In this document: positions 26,044 to 35,283 of the stretch, piece by piece
Position numbering within the stretch: position 1 is the stretch's first letter
How the letters are laid out: each line of letters begins with the position of its first letter
Source of the DNA: Methylomarinum sp965277025
GTDB taxonomy: Bacteria > Pseudomonadota > Gammaproteobacteria > Methylococcales > Methylomonadaceae
Assembly (NCBI GenBank): GCA_965277025.1
Contig: OZ255706.1
Location: 744,001 to 808,000 of the forward strand
DNA length: 64,000 bases
Reading direction: 5' to 3'
Made by a program: the position numbers and the translations under genes
The notes under the pieces: model-generated
Seen by the model: the letters and a program-made list of their open reading frames with translations, nothing else
The model's database searches: none
What the model was told of the DNA's origin: nothing

Positions 26044-27096
26044 GTAACTACTCAGCGTAAATAAGTAAAAAAACTGCTTGACACGATTTTAGCGTTATTT
26101 TTGATAGAAGTTACGCATTGACAACAGATCGAAATTTTGGGTTTAAATGATTCATATTTGGCATAAAGGTGTCGATAAACGAAGCCATAACATCGTTGAA
26201 TAAATTCCGCTGTACGCTATAGCAATTATTAATCACGTCTGCAAAGCTCAATTTTTGTAATTGAACAAAGCCACAAATTGCAGAAAAAATATGATTATTT
26301 ATTGCTCTTTTATTGCGAACCTGGAACCGCTCAATATTACACACCTGCTTTATTGCCCGATGATATTGCTCAATCTGCCAATGCCTATCATGTTGTTCGG
26401 TAAATGCTTTCTTGTCAAAAACAGCGGTTTTTTCTTCATCAGGTAGTGAACTTATGTAATGGCGAACTTGTTCTTTCAAGGTCGTCCGAAATAATTTCAC
26501 ATACCCAAAATTTTTGAGCCAAACCATTAAGCCGTCTTCCGGGATTTCTAATTGCCTGACTTGAACCCATGAACCTTTTTCAACAGAGACTAATCGATTA
26601 CCTTCCACTGCAAAGAATAATCCTGTCTGATGATTTCTTGTCAATTTAAGATTATCCACGCAACTGTACCAGCTATCTCCTGTTACAAAACCAGGTTCTA
26701 GTCCCCAAGCTAATACTTCGGTCAGCATGTCTTGAAAATAGTCATTTTTTGTCTTTCCTTCCGCCTTATCGACCACCCGGAAATTCAGTGGTTGGTGTTT
26801 TCCTTGAATGTCTGTGTAGTACAACGTGACAAGATTGATTCCCTTGACTGCTCTATGATGTTTTCCCGACCAAAAATAACTGACATATGCCATATATTGG
26901 CTATAAGGTTTATCAAGAACACTATCGTCAACACTCAAGGTTCCGCCCTTTAAATTCAGGCTTGCGCTGGCTTCATTGTATAAATCTCGCCCAGTGTAAT
27001 GCTCCCGATTTAGAAATCGATTTACGCTATCATGTGATATTGACATGACTTCTCCTAATCGTCGACAACTAGTGCAAACAAGCGTAAGTTCTCACT

Positions 27097-27825
27097 CTAT
27101 TGAGTAAGTGGCTTAGCCTGATACGTCCAACGAAAAGGCTTAGCCATGGTTTCATTGAAATATTTTATGAAATCCGCTATTTTTTTGTTTAAATCCTCTT
27201 TAGATTTAAAGTTGCCGCGCCGGATTACTTTACGCATTAAAATAGAAAACCAGATCTCTATCTGATTAAGCCATGAACAATGCTTAGGGGTAAAATGAAA
27301 AACAACCGGATGGTTTGAGTTAGTCAAAAAAGCAGTACGACTTTCCATTGATTTCAAAATACCCTCTTTTCCTTTAACACCTGATTCTCCTGAATACGAA
27401 ATTTTTTCGGCAATTAATCGAACCACCGATTCTGAACAATGTGTATTGAGATTATCCATGACTAAATGCCAATGGGTTTGTTTGGGTTGTTGATGAAAAA
27501 GCAGGTTCAAAAACTCGGCAAAATCTTGCTCTGTTCGAGTTTCTCCTATACTTCCCATTACTTCACCCGTGGCCACATCAAAACCTGCAATCAAGGTCTG
27601 GGTACCATGTCGAATATATTCAAATTCTTGTCGTTCAACTTTTCCTTTCTTCATCGGCAATGTCTGCGCTGCTCGCTCTAAAGCTTGAATCCCTGTCATT
27701 TCATCAATCGAAATCGTTTTGATGCCTTGCTCTTCCCGCTCCAAAGCCCGTTGGCAGGTTTCGCAAATATCTTGACACCTCTCGTCGAAGTATTCATCTT
27801 TTTTTGCCGTCAACCAGCCTTTCAT
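27097..27825 (-). CDS. IS630 transposase, frame B (DDE domain), copy 2
   Basis: 242 residues, identical in plan to copy 1, with the same catalytic motifs (SIDEMTG, VMDNLNTH, NQIEIWFS). Two substitutions stand out relative to copy 1: EREEQGIK for EREAQGIK and DFAEFLNL for DFAGFLNL. The overlap with frame A is the same. Confidence 0.88.
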   Translation of the reverse strand: MKGWLTAKKDEYFDERCQDICETCQRALEREEQGIKTISIDEMTGIQALERAAQTLPMKKGKVERQEFEYIRHGTQTLIAGFDVATGEVMGSIGETRTEQDFAEFLNLLFHQQPKQTHWHLVMDNLNTHCSESVVRLIAEKISYSGESGVKGKEGILKSMESRTAFLTNSNHPVVFHFTPKHCSWLNQIEIWFSILMRKVIRRGNFKSKEDLNKKIADFIKYFNETMAKPFRWTYQAKPLTQ

Positions 27826-28333
27826 CCGGTGGGGTTGCAGGTCCGCTTCTTTTTAAAAAGCGCCCAACAGAGCGCTGTGAAATATAATCAACAATGCCCC
27901 GTTTTATCGCTTCATCGGCTATTTCTTGTTGCGTCCAATGAGTGATCGGGCGTTGACTATCCTCTGGGCGTTCGCAGGCTATCGCGATAATGCTGCAAAT
28001 TTGCTCCGCCGTATAGATAGCAGGCGCACCGCTTCGCGGTGCATCTTGAAGCCGGGCTAAAGGATTTTCTTGTTCACTGTTCTGTAACCAGCGTTTTCGC
28101 CAATTTTGAACAGTTGTCCGTCCAATTTTTAACTGGCGCATGGTTTCATGTACACTGATGCCTTCATCTGCCAACAATATAATACGGCAACGTGTCACCA
28201 AATTCTGAGGACTTGTATGTTTACGCACTGTGCCTTGCAATAACGTGCGTTGTTCTTCTGTTAAACTGATTGGGGCTGCTGTTAGACGTGGCATGATATC
28301 ACCTGCTGAATTTAATATAGTATTATTCAGCAT
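27794..28333 (-). CDS. IS630 transposase, frame A (helix-turn-helix part), copy 2
   Basis: 179 residues with the same paired helix-turn-helix domain as copy 1. It reads LLADEGISVHETMRQLKIGRT where copy 1 has LLTDEG and QLKTGRT, and APRSGAP where copy 1 has APRCGAP; copy 3 agrees with this copy, so copies 2 and 3 are closest relatives. Confidence 0.85.
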   Translation of the reverse strand: MLNNTILNSAGDIMPRLTAAPISLTEEQRTLLQGTVRKHTSPQNLVTRCRIILLADEGISVHETMRQLKIGRTTVQNWRKRWLQNSEQENPLARLQDAPRSGAPAIYTAEQICSIIAIACERPEDSQRPITHWTQQEIADEAIKRGIVDYISQRSVGRFLKRSGPATPPDERLVDGKKR

Positions 28334-28673
28334 ATTACAATATATTCCTCATAAATAGCATTGGTGTTTTCGCTTATGTGCACTAGCTTGTTTCGGCTCA
28401 CTTAATAAAAAACCAATATACATGGGTAATGTACAGCAGGCTGTTGAGGGGCGTGTTATTTCTCTTATCAAGATTTGCCTTGCATTGACTTTGGAATTTT
28501 TTAAACCCATAGTTTAACATTGCCTGTCAATGCGTAACTTCTATTTGATTTTCTAACGGCAACACCTGGCGCAAGAGGTTTACTGTATTAACATGAAATG
28601 ATCCATATCGAATGCGCAAGGAGTTCTCAGCCGTGAAAAGGCTGCTTATCCATATTCAATGAAGTAAGCTGGC

Positions 28674-29894
28674 TTACCCCGGTTGTGTTATATAACCGAA
28701 TTTTATCAGCGCTCTGATCCAGCGTGGTGCATTGCGTTTGACAGCCATTTCTTCGTAGTCGATGGTCGAATCCCGGAAATACTCGCCGCGACTAATCATG
28801 AAGTAACATGTCCGCAAAAGTTTGTGAGCCAGCGCAATGATGGCGCGTTGGTGACCTCGCCTAATCGCCAGTGATGTATATTTTGCCTGGAAAACCGATC
28901 GGGTTCGGCTGGCGGCATGGGCGCATTCGCAAAGCAGGCGACGCACATATGGGTTTCCTTTTCGCGTTCGTCCTGATTTGCGTTTGCCGGCAGACTCGTT
29001 GTTGCCGGGGCATATGCCCACCCATGACGCCAGCCGATCCGCACTGCCAAAGACAGTCATATCCGTTCCGATCTCAACAAGTAGCATGGCTGCTCCAATC
29101 AAATCAACACCGGGAATAGTCTGGAGCAATTGCAAAACCGTTTTCTCCTTCTCCAGTCCGGCCAGCAGTTGTGCATCGAATCTGGCTATGCGTGCTTCCA
29201 AATCCTGAATATGCTGCATCAGTTCATTCAGTACGAAGCGATGGTGCTCGCTCAACTCACCTTGCAGCGCCTCCAGTATATCGGCGCGCGGCGCTTTGAG
29301 ACGATTGCTGGCCAGCTTCAACACATCATGCGCAGGCTGTCCTTCAATCAGCGCGTTAACCATGGCGCGCGCGGATTGCCCATGTACATCGCTGACCACC
29401 ACGCCAAGCCGGATGCCGCCGTCGGTTAATACCTTGTGCAGTCTGTTCTTCTCAGCAGACAGCATCGACACCAACTTCTGTCGTTGACGTGAAATCAGGC
29501 GTAACTGCCGCATCTTTTCCGGTGGCACGAATGAACCGCGCAGCAGTCCGGCACGGGAAAGCATCGCCAGCCATTGCGCGTCGCCGATGTCCGTCTTGCG
29601 TCCCGGCACATTCTTCACATGCCGGGCATTGACGACCCTGGCGTAAATACCCACATGTTCCAAAGCTGCATATGGGCTTTTCCAGTAGATGCCGGTGCTT
29701 TCCATCACCACCTCATCCGGTGCGACAGACTGCACCCAATCGGCTAATGCACGTCGATCACGTTTGAATGCGCCAAACTGCCGATGCTCTGTCTGAATAC
29801 CACCATCGGCCTGTTCAACCATGGCGCAGGCGGTAATCTGCTTTTGGTGAACATCCAACCCGATGACTCGCTTGTGTATTGCAGTGAGTTCCAT
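28674..29894 (-). CDS. IS110-family transposase/recombinase (DEDD), copy 1
   Basis: 406 residues. The N-terminal RuvC-like DEDD domain shows GLDVHQKQITAC near residue 13, VMESTGIYWKS near 64 and RKTDIGDAQWLAML near 100. A coiled-coil linker follows, then the C-terminal Tnp_20 domain with the catalytic serine region (LLQTIPGVDLIGAAMLL, WVGICPGNNESAGKRKSG). IS110 enzymes insert at specific sites guided by a bridge RNA from the element's own non-coding end. AGGAGGAA precedes the ATG. Copies 2 and 3 have MERTGIYW for MESTGIYW. Confidence 0.96.
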   Translation of the reverse strand: MELTAIHKRVIGLDVHQKQITACAMVEQADGGIQTEHRQFGAFKRDRRALADWVQSVAPDEVVMESTGIYWKSPYAALEHVGIYARVVNARHVKNVPGRKTDIGDAQWLAMLSRAGLLRGSFVPPEKMRQLRLISRQRQKLVSMLSAEKNRLHKVLTDGGIRLGVVVSDVHGQSARAMVNALIEGQPAHDVLKLASNRLKAPRADILEALQGELSEHHRFVLNELMQHIQDLEARIARFDAQLLAGLEKEKTVLQLLQTIPGVDLIGAAMLLVEIGTDMTVFGSADRLASWVGICPGNNESAGKRKSGRTRKGNPYVRRLLCECAHAASRTRSVFQAKYTSLAIRRGHQRAIIALAHKLLRTCYFMISRGEYFRDSTIDYEEMAVKRNAPRWIRALIKFGYITQPG

Positions 29895-30152
29895 TTCTTC
29901 CTCCTTTACTCTATGATTGAGCCTGGAAGGTGGCGGTTGCCTGGATGATCTGCCTGAGGGCGATGTAAATCGTCAACGGCCCTTTTAACATTCGCTCTTA
30001 AAGAAGCAATCCGGGGTTCGAGTCATCCATGGCAGGCTACGTTAGCAGTCGGGCTCTAAGGCTCCAAAGTAAAGCGCAGTCTTTAACCGCCATCTTCCAC
30101 AAGGAACTCTACAACATTTCATCATGCGGGGTGGCAATTCTTGCGATGATCG
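29895..30152 (-). ncRNA. Candidate bridge (guide) RNA region of IS110, copy 1
   Basis: The 258 bp between the element end and the transposase start are non-coding and conserved almost base for base in all three copies (43868-44125 and 53138-53395). In IS110-group elements this 5' region encodes the bridge RNA that pairs with target and donor. Presence of the RNA is inferred from position and conservation; I did not fold it. Confidence 0.5.
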
Positions 30153-30952
30153 TTAGCCTGCGTTAGTTGAGGCGTGTTGCCTTATAAGCAATGCCCGATA
30201 GCCCTGCTGCCGTGCATTTCTAAAATACGATGACGGGCAACACAGAGGCAAAAATTCGTATTTCAAAAGCCATGAGACAAGAGTCCTGTACTTAAACCCA
30301 CAGGCCGTTTCATTGAAGATTGATTCCATTGATGTAGAGGCTGCCATTACCCATGCCCGGCAGCTGATTGAAGATGAAGCCGATTTATCTCCGGCGCTGC
30401 GGTCTTCGCTGGAGATATTGTTGTTGCTGGTCACGCTCTTGATGCATCGGCTCGGACTTAACAGCAGTAACAGTTCCAGGCCGCCATCAAGTGATCCTGA
30501 TCGTAAAAGGAAAGCACGGGCTGGATCAAAAAAACCAGGTGGTGGACAGAAAGGGCATATTGGCACCACGCTGGTTAAAGTCGATGATCCCGATGACGTT
30601 ATCTCCATCAAGATTGATCGCCGTACCTTGCCAGCCGGAAGCTACACGGCAGATGGCTTTGAAACCCGGCAGGTATTTGATATTGATATTTCACGGATTG
30701 TGACGGAATATCGTGCGCAAAGGCTTATCGATGAACAAGGTCGTCGGTTTGTTGCTCCTTTTCCCGAGGGCGTAACAAAAGCCGTGCAATATGGTGACCA
30801 ACTCAAGGCGCACGCCGTGTATCTTTCGCAGTACCAATTATTGCCCTGCCAGCGCATCAAGGATTATTTTTCCGATCAATTACAGATCCCCATCAGTGAA
30901 GGTTCGTTGGTTAATTTCAATCAACTAGTGCAAACAAGCGCAAGTTCTCACT

Positions 30953-31681
30953 CTATTGAGTAAGTGGCTTAGCCTGATACGTCCAACGAAAAGGCTTAGC
31001 CATGGTTTCATTGAAATATTTTATGAAATCCGCTATTTTTTTGTTTAAATCCTCTTTAGATTTAAAGTTGCCGCGCCGGATTACTTTACGCATTAAAATA
31101 GAAAACCAGATCTCTATCTGATTAAGCCATGAACAATGCTTAGGGGTAAAATGAAAAACAACCGGATGGTTTGAGTTAGTCAAAAAAGCAGTACGACTTT
31201 CCATTGATTTCAAAATACCCTCTTTTCCTTTAACACCTGATTCTCCTGAATACGAAATTTTTTCGGCAATTAATCGAACCACCGATTCTGAACAATGTGT
31301 ATTGAGATTATCCATGACTAAATGCCAATGGGTTTGTTTGGGTTGTTGATGAAAAAGCAGGTTCAAAAACCCGGCAAAATCTTGCTCTGTTCGAGTTTCT
31401 CCTATACTTCCCATTACTTCACCCGTGGCCACATCAAAACCTGCAATCAAGGTCTGGGTACCATGTCGAATATATTCAAATTCTTGTCGTTCAACTTTTC
31501 CTTTCTTCATCGGCAATGTCTGCGCTGCTCGCTCTAAAGCTTGAATCCCTGTCATTTCATCAATCGAAATCGTTTTGATGCCTTGCGCTTCCCGCTCCAA
31601 AGCCCGTTGGCAGGTTTCGCAAACATCTTGACACCTCTCGTCGAAGTATTCATCTTTTTTTGCCGTCAACCAGCCTTTCAT
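30953..31681 (-). CDS. IS630 transposase, frame B (DDE domain), copy 3
   Basis: 242 residues with intact DDE motifs as in copies 1 and 2. It has EREAQGIK and DFAGFLNL like copy 1, and CQDVCETC where copies 1 and 2 have CQDICETC. Confidence 0.88.
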   Translation of the reverse strand: MKGWLTAKKDEYFDERCQDVCETCQRALEREAQGIKTISIDEMTGIQALERAAQTLPMKKGKVERQEFEYIRHGTQTLIAGFDVATGEVMGSIGETRTEQDFAGFLNLLFHQQPKQTHWHLVMDNLNTHCSESVVRLIAEKISYSGESGVKGKEGILKSMESRTAFLTNSNHPVVFHFTPKHCSWLNQIEIWFSILMRKVIRRGNFKSKEDLNKKIADFIKYFNETMAKPFRWTYQAKPLTQ

Positions 31682-32189
31682 CCGGTGGGGTTGCAGGTCC
31701 GCTTCTTTTTAAAAAGCGCCCAACAGAGCGCTGTGAAATATAATCAACAATGCCCCGTTTTATCGCTTCATCGGCTATTTCTTGTTGCGTCCAATGAGTG
31801 ATCGGGCGTTGACTATCCTCTGGGCGTTCGCAGGCTATCGCGATAATGCTGCAAATTTGCTCCGCCGTATAGATAGCAGGCGCACCGCTTCGCGGTGCAT
31901 CTTGAAGCCGGGCTAAAGGATTTTCTTGTTCACTGTTCTGTAACCAGCGTTTTCGCCAATTTTGAACAGTTGTCCGTCCAATTTTTAACTGGCGCATGGT
32001 TTCATGTACACTAATGCCTTCATCTGCCAACAATATAATACGGCAACGTGTCACCAAATTCTGAGGACTTGTATGTTTACGCACTGTGCCTTGCAATAAC
32101 GTGCGTTGTTCTTCTGTTAAACTGATTGGGGCTGCTGTTAGACGTGGCATGATATCACCTGCTGAATTTAATATAGTATTATTCAGCAT
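31650..32189 (-). CDS. IS630 transposase, frame A (helix-turn-helix part), copy 3
   Basis: 179 residues, the same protein as copy 2 frame A. It ends DERLVDGKKR 32 bases inside frame B. Conservation of the two-frame layout in all three copies implies either a programmed frame change or an inherited lesion in the parent element. Confidence 0.85.
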   Translation of the reverse strand: MLNNTILNSAGDIMPRLTAAPISLTEEQRTLLQGTVRKHTSPQNLVTRCRIILLADEGISVHETMRQLKIGRTTVQNWRKRWLQNSEQENPLARLQDAPRSGAPAIYTAEQICSIIAIACERPEDSQRPITHWTQQEIADEAIKRGIVDYISQRSVGRFLKRSGPATPPDERLVDGKKR

Positions 32190-32395
32190 ATTACAATATA
32201 TTCCTCATAAATAGCATTGGTGTTTTCGCTTATGTGCACTAGCCTTTGAGAAGCTGGCATCCTTTGAGCCGATTTGCAAGCAAAGACTGGCGGCAGCTTC
32301 TGTTGTACATGCCGATGAAACGGGCATTAACATCAATGGCGCCAAGTACTGGTTGCATTGTGCTTCTAATGATTTATGGACACATTATTTTCCCC

Positions 32396-33617
32396 CTCTG
32401 TACATGACAAAAAATATTAAAAGCTAGCGTAGCTCGTTGAAATGTAATTAAATACCGCATTTTGTTTTAGCGAACATGAATAACGGGACATTACAAATCA
32501 ACGAGCTGACCGTCATATTAACTGAGCACTTTCAATGGAACAAGGCAAGAATCGTTTGTTTTGTGGGTATGTTAATTGCTTTGATGGCAGTTAGCACGGT
32601 CAATCTGGCCCAGCTCGCCGTATTCTTTCCCAGTCGGGCAAAAATTTCCTCACGATATCGACGGATGCAACGATTTTTCAGTGACCATTGGCTGGATTAC
32701 AATGAAGTCGCTCATTTCATCATGAAACTGTTTGGTTTCACTGATCAGGATTACTATCTGACGTTAGACAGGACGAATTGGAAGTGGGGTAAAACCAATA
32801 TTAATCTGCTGGTGCTTGCCGTGGTTTATCGGGGTGCCGCCATTCCGGTGTATTGGTTGCCTTTAAACAAGCGGGGCAACTCTAATACGAAGGAACGTAT
32901 AGCGCTGATGAAACGCTTTATTGCGCAGTTTGGCCGACATCACATCAAAGGTCTTTTGGCTGATCGGGAGTTTATTGGAGACGAATGGATGGGCTGGTTG
33001 TTTGAGCAAGAGATTCCCTTTTATATCCGTATTCGCAACAACGCCTGGACAACCAATGCCCAAGGCCAACGAATACGCGTAGAGCGTTTGTTTTATGGGC
33101 TTAAGCCGGGTAGCACACGACACCTCTCAACAGCGCGCTATTTGGGAAATTGTTCAATTTATCTCAGTGGGTTACGGCTGAGTGATGGTGAGTTATTAAT
33201 CATCGTCTGTCAGCATTTGAACCCTGATGCGATTAAAATTTATGGCTTGCGTTGGGAAATCGAAACGCTTTTCGGCTGTTTAAAAGGACGGGGATTCAAA
33301 CTTGAGGAAACGCGTGTAGTCGGTTATCTTCGGATCAAAAAATTGTTAGTACTTCCCGTTATTGCTTTCTGTTGGTCACATAAAGCAGGCGAATGGAAAC
33401 ATGATTGCGAGTTACCAATAAAAACCAAAACACATCAGCGGCTCGCGCAAAGCCTGTTTCGATATGGATTAGATTGTATCCGCTCAACGTTGTTTAATGT
33501 CTTATCTCAATCAAAAAGGATGATTAGAAAAGTGATTGCTCTTTTGCAACCCATACCTTTTGTCACTGGAATACATGAGACTCATTTGTCATAAGTTAAT
33601 TTTTGTCATGTACAGAG
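32396..33617 (+). mobile_element. IS4-family element, copy A
   Basis: 1222 bp with 18-bp inverted repeats CTCTGTACATGACAAAAA and a 9-bp target duplication ATTTTCCCC (32387-32395 and 33618-33626). It interrupts the IS66 transposase between LWTHYF and PHVKRGKEA, as copy B of IS66 shows. Confidence 0.95.
32476..33594 (+). CDS. IS4-family transposase, copy A
   Basis: 372 residues. The first aspartate is in YLTLDRTNWKWGK near residue 97, the second in GLLADREFIGDEW near 160, and the YREK signature is YGLRWEIETLFGCLKGRG near 260. The protein differs from copy B at three visible places: NNAWTT/NNARTT, RYLGN/RYSGN and FGCLK/FGGLK; the last lies inside the signature. Frame intact. Confidence 0.95.
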   Translation: MNNGTLQINELTVILTEHFQWNKARIVCFVGMLIALMAVSTVNLAQLAVFFPSRAKISSRYRRMQRFFSDHWLDYNEVAHFIMKLFGFTDQDYYLTLDRTNWKWGKTNINLLVLAVVYRGAAIPVYWLPLNKRGNSNTKERIALMKRFIAQFGRHHIKGLLADREFIGDEWMGWLFEQEIPFYIRIRNNAWTTNAQGQRIRVERLFYGLKPGSTRHLSTARYLGNCSIYLSGLRLSDGELLIIVCQHLNPDAIKIYGLRWEIETLFGCLKGRGFKLEETRVVGYLRIKKLLVLPVIAFCWSHKAGEWKHDCELPIKTKTHQRLAQSLFRYGLDCIRSTLFNVLSQSKRMIRKVIALLQPIPFVTGIHETHLS

Positions 33618-34363
33618 ATTTTCCCCATGTAAAACGGGGCAAGGAAGCGATGGATGTCATTGGCATCCTGCCTGACTTTCATGGCATTTTATGCCACGAT
33701 CACTGGAAGCCTTACTACAAGTCCCCCTTCACTCATGCCTTGTGCAATGCGCATCATCTGCGTGAACTGACCCGTGCCTGGGAGCAGGATGGACAGCAGT
33801 GGGCCAAAGAAATGGAAACCCTGTTAAAAAAGATCAATCAGGTCGTCGATGATGCAGGGGGGGAAGCTTGAAGCAAGAAAAGCGGCCTGTTATCGACGAC
33901 GATATCGAGATTTATTAGAGAAAGCACAAATTGAATGTCCGCCACCAACCCCGTTGCCCGGTAAACCCAAACGTGGGCGCCTCAAGCGCAGTAAATCCAG
34001 AAACTTACTGGAACGGCTGATCAATTACCCGGATGATGTCTTACGCTTTATGAGAGAAATAGATGTGCCATTTACTAATAATCCCGGTGAGAATGATATC
34101 CGCATGACCAAGGTGCAGCAAAAAATATCGGGGTGTTTCAGGAGTGAGCAGGGTGCCATCACCTTCTGCCGTATTCGGGGATATCTATCCACTTGTCGTA
34201 AACATCATGTCAGTGCCTCTGAAGCGTTGGTACTGGTATTTAAGGGGAAATTACCGGAATTTACTCAGTGACCTGATGCTTTTGGTAAAATACGCTGAGT
34301 AGTTACGTTTAATGCAAGATAGGTTTCACTCAAGCGATATTCAATAGCTAATCTGGAGAAACT

Positions 34364-35049
34364 ATGATGACTTCAATAAAAAAACTGTAAAGGTTTGGAG
34401 CCCATTGATCCGTATCGGGCATTGGACGTTGGTGATTGCTTTTTTTACGGCATATTTTACCGAAGACGATTTCATGAACCTGCATGCATGGGCAGGCTAT
34501 GTCGTGGGGATATATTTACTTATCCGGATTCCGTATGGCTTTATAGGTGAAAAATATGCTCGTTTCAGTAATTTTATATATGCAGCGACCAAGATTATTG
34601 GTTACCTGAAAAATCTGGCTACACTTAAACCACAGCATTATATTGGCCATAACCCCGCTGGCGGTGCAATGGTGATTACACTGCTGTTTAGTCTGTCAGG
34701 AACCACCCTAACAGGCATGAAACTATATGCCATTGAAGAAAACAAAGGGCCATTTTCCATAGCAGAACAACAATTACAGATGCAACTACCATCTGTTAAT
34801 TTAATCACTGAAGCTAAAGCAGAAGAAGATGATGATGAAGAAAAATATAACGTACTAAATAACCGCCATGAAACCGATAAACAAGCAGAAGAGTTTTGGG
34901 AGGAATTGCATGAACTATTTTCTAACTTTACATTATTGCTGGTGTTTTTGCATATTTCCGGGGTTATCGTCTCCAGTTACGTTGATAAAGAGAATCTGAT
35001 AAAAGCCATGTTTACCGGTGAAAAAGAAATTGATGATACTTATCAATGA
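34364..35049 (+). pseudogene. Cytochrome b561-family protein, frameshifted near its start
   Basis: The natural start is ATG 34364 with GGAG ten bases upstream, giving MMTSIKK then CTG TAA; the A run at 34378-34384 has seven bases where eight would continue TVKVWSPLIRIGHW. From TTG 34405 the frame is open for 214 residues. Histidines that could bind heme lie in RIGHWT, LHAWAGY and FLHISGV, each in a hydrophobic segment, as in bacterial di-heme b561 proteins. An acidic loop (EAKAEEDDDEEKY) interrupts the C-terminal half. Expression from TTG is possible but would lose the N-terminus. Confidence 0.75.
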
Positions 35050-35230
35050 CCAATGGCTGTAAAAAATTGAGTTAACGTGACCCCTCATCCCCCTATGTTT
35101 GGATATATGTCCACCCTAAATGGAAGCTTATAAGAGTCACCTTTTCCTGGCCGTTGTTGATAGTCAACGGAAATTAATTACTCCAGACCTGCTTCCAAAA
35201 CTTTTTATCTAACATTGATTTAAACAGAAA

Positions 35231-35275
35231 AACGCGGGGTGGATTACCTGACGGCGAATCCACCCCGCGTTTACA
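35231..35275. terminator. Long GC-rich hairpin terminator
   Basis: AACGCGGGGTGGATT (35231-35245) pairs perfectly with AATCCACCCCGCGTT (35257-35271), an 11-base loop between. It ends the cytochrome transcription unit. No gene is visible in the 234 bp between the cytochrome stop and the next IS. Confidence 0.8.
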
Positions 35276-35283
35276 ATGTCTTA

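Larger units (their letters stand above)
27072..28383 (-). mobile_element. IS630-family element, copy 2
   Basis: 1312 bp between TA dinucleotides at 27070-27071 and 28384-28385. It lies in an IS701-type element at a CTAG site; the uninterrupted site is seen in copies 1 and 3 of that element (AAGCTAGTTG). Confidence 0.95.
26111..28510 (-). pseudogene. IS701/IS4-type transposase, copy 2, split
   Basis: The 3' portion, 311 residues from MSISHDSVNRFL to the stop, is open at 26111-27046. The first 50 residues lie beyond the IS630 at about 28386-28510. The downstream methionine at MSISHDS could still allow expression of the 311-residue form, which keeps all catalytic residues but lacks the N-terminal segment. 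Compared with copy 1 it differs by a few substitutions (for example FVTGDSW for FITGDSW, IDTFMP for IDNFMP). Confidence 0.88.
26105..28543 (-). mobile_element. IS701/IS4-type element, copy 2, interrupted by IS630
   Basis: Ends as in copy 1; target duplication TTTGA at 26100-26104 and 28544-28548, within IS66. Removal of IS630 copy 2 and one TA leaves exactly 1125 bp, the length of copies 1 and 3. Confidence 0.93.
28591..30155 (-). mobile_element. IS110-family element, copy 1
   Basis: 1565 bp, no inverted repeats, inserted in IS66 copy A. The empty site is seen in IS66 copy B (TACTGTATTAGCCTGCG on this strand), so the junctions can be read exactly: TTA is shared by both ends. On the coding strand the site is GGC-TAA-TACAG. 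A clean insertion with both flanks still adjacent in origin. Confidence 0.93.
30928..32239 (-). mobile_element. IS630-family element, copy 3
   Basis: 1312 bp between TA at 30926-30927 and 32240-32241, inside the IS66 transposase. Copy B of IS66 shows the uninterrupted site, where the base before the insertion differs (CAACCAGCC against CAACTAGCC), so the TA needed for insertion arose by a point change in copy A. Confidence 0.95.
30313..34271 (+). pseudogene. IS66 transposase (TnpC), copy A, split twice and frameshifted
   Basis: The N-terminal zinc-finger and helix region (LLLLVTLLMHRLGLNSSNSSRPPSSDP) is open from a TTG at 30313 to the IS630 insertion at 30928. It continues at 32242 (AFEKLASFEPICKQRL, VVHADETGININGAKYW) until the IS4 insertion at 32396, then from 33627 (HVKRGKEAMDVIGILPDFHG). 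A G run at 33857-33863 has seven bases against six in copy B and shifts the frame; the rest (FTNNPGENDIRMTKVQQK) ends at 34271. TnpA and TnpB are absent, as in single-gene IS66 relatives. Confidence 0.9.
26045..34305 (+). mobile_element. IS66-family element, copy A, carrying nested insertions
   Basis: The ends are TAACTACTCAGCGTA (26045) and TACGCTGAGTAGTTA (34291-34305). Four elements are inserted in it: IS701-type copy 2 (which itself carries IS630 copy 2), IS110 copy 1, IS630 copy 3 and IS4 copy A. The total is 8261 bp; subtracting the inserts with their duplications (2444, 1565, 1314 and 1231 bp) leaves 1707 bp, against 1706 bp in copy B. No 8-bp duplication flanks it, so one flank has probably been exchanged or deleted. 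Confidence 0.93.

Noticed and set aside
26045..34305. A composite transposon mobilising cargo genes
   Set aside because: Between the IS66 ends there is nothing but other insertion sequences and pieces of IS66; no cargo gene exists.
25872..34384. Homopolymer tracts as phase-variation switches
   Set aside because: Tracts of 6-7 bases are short for phase variation, and the affected genes are also truncated or lie beside IS elements; decay or sequencing slip is simpler.
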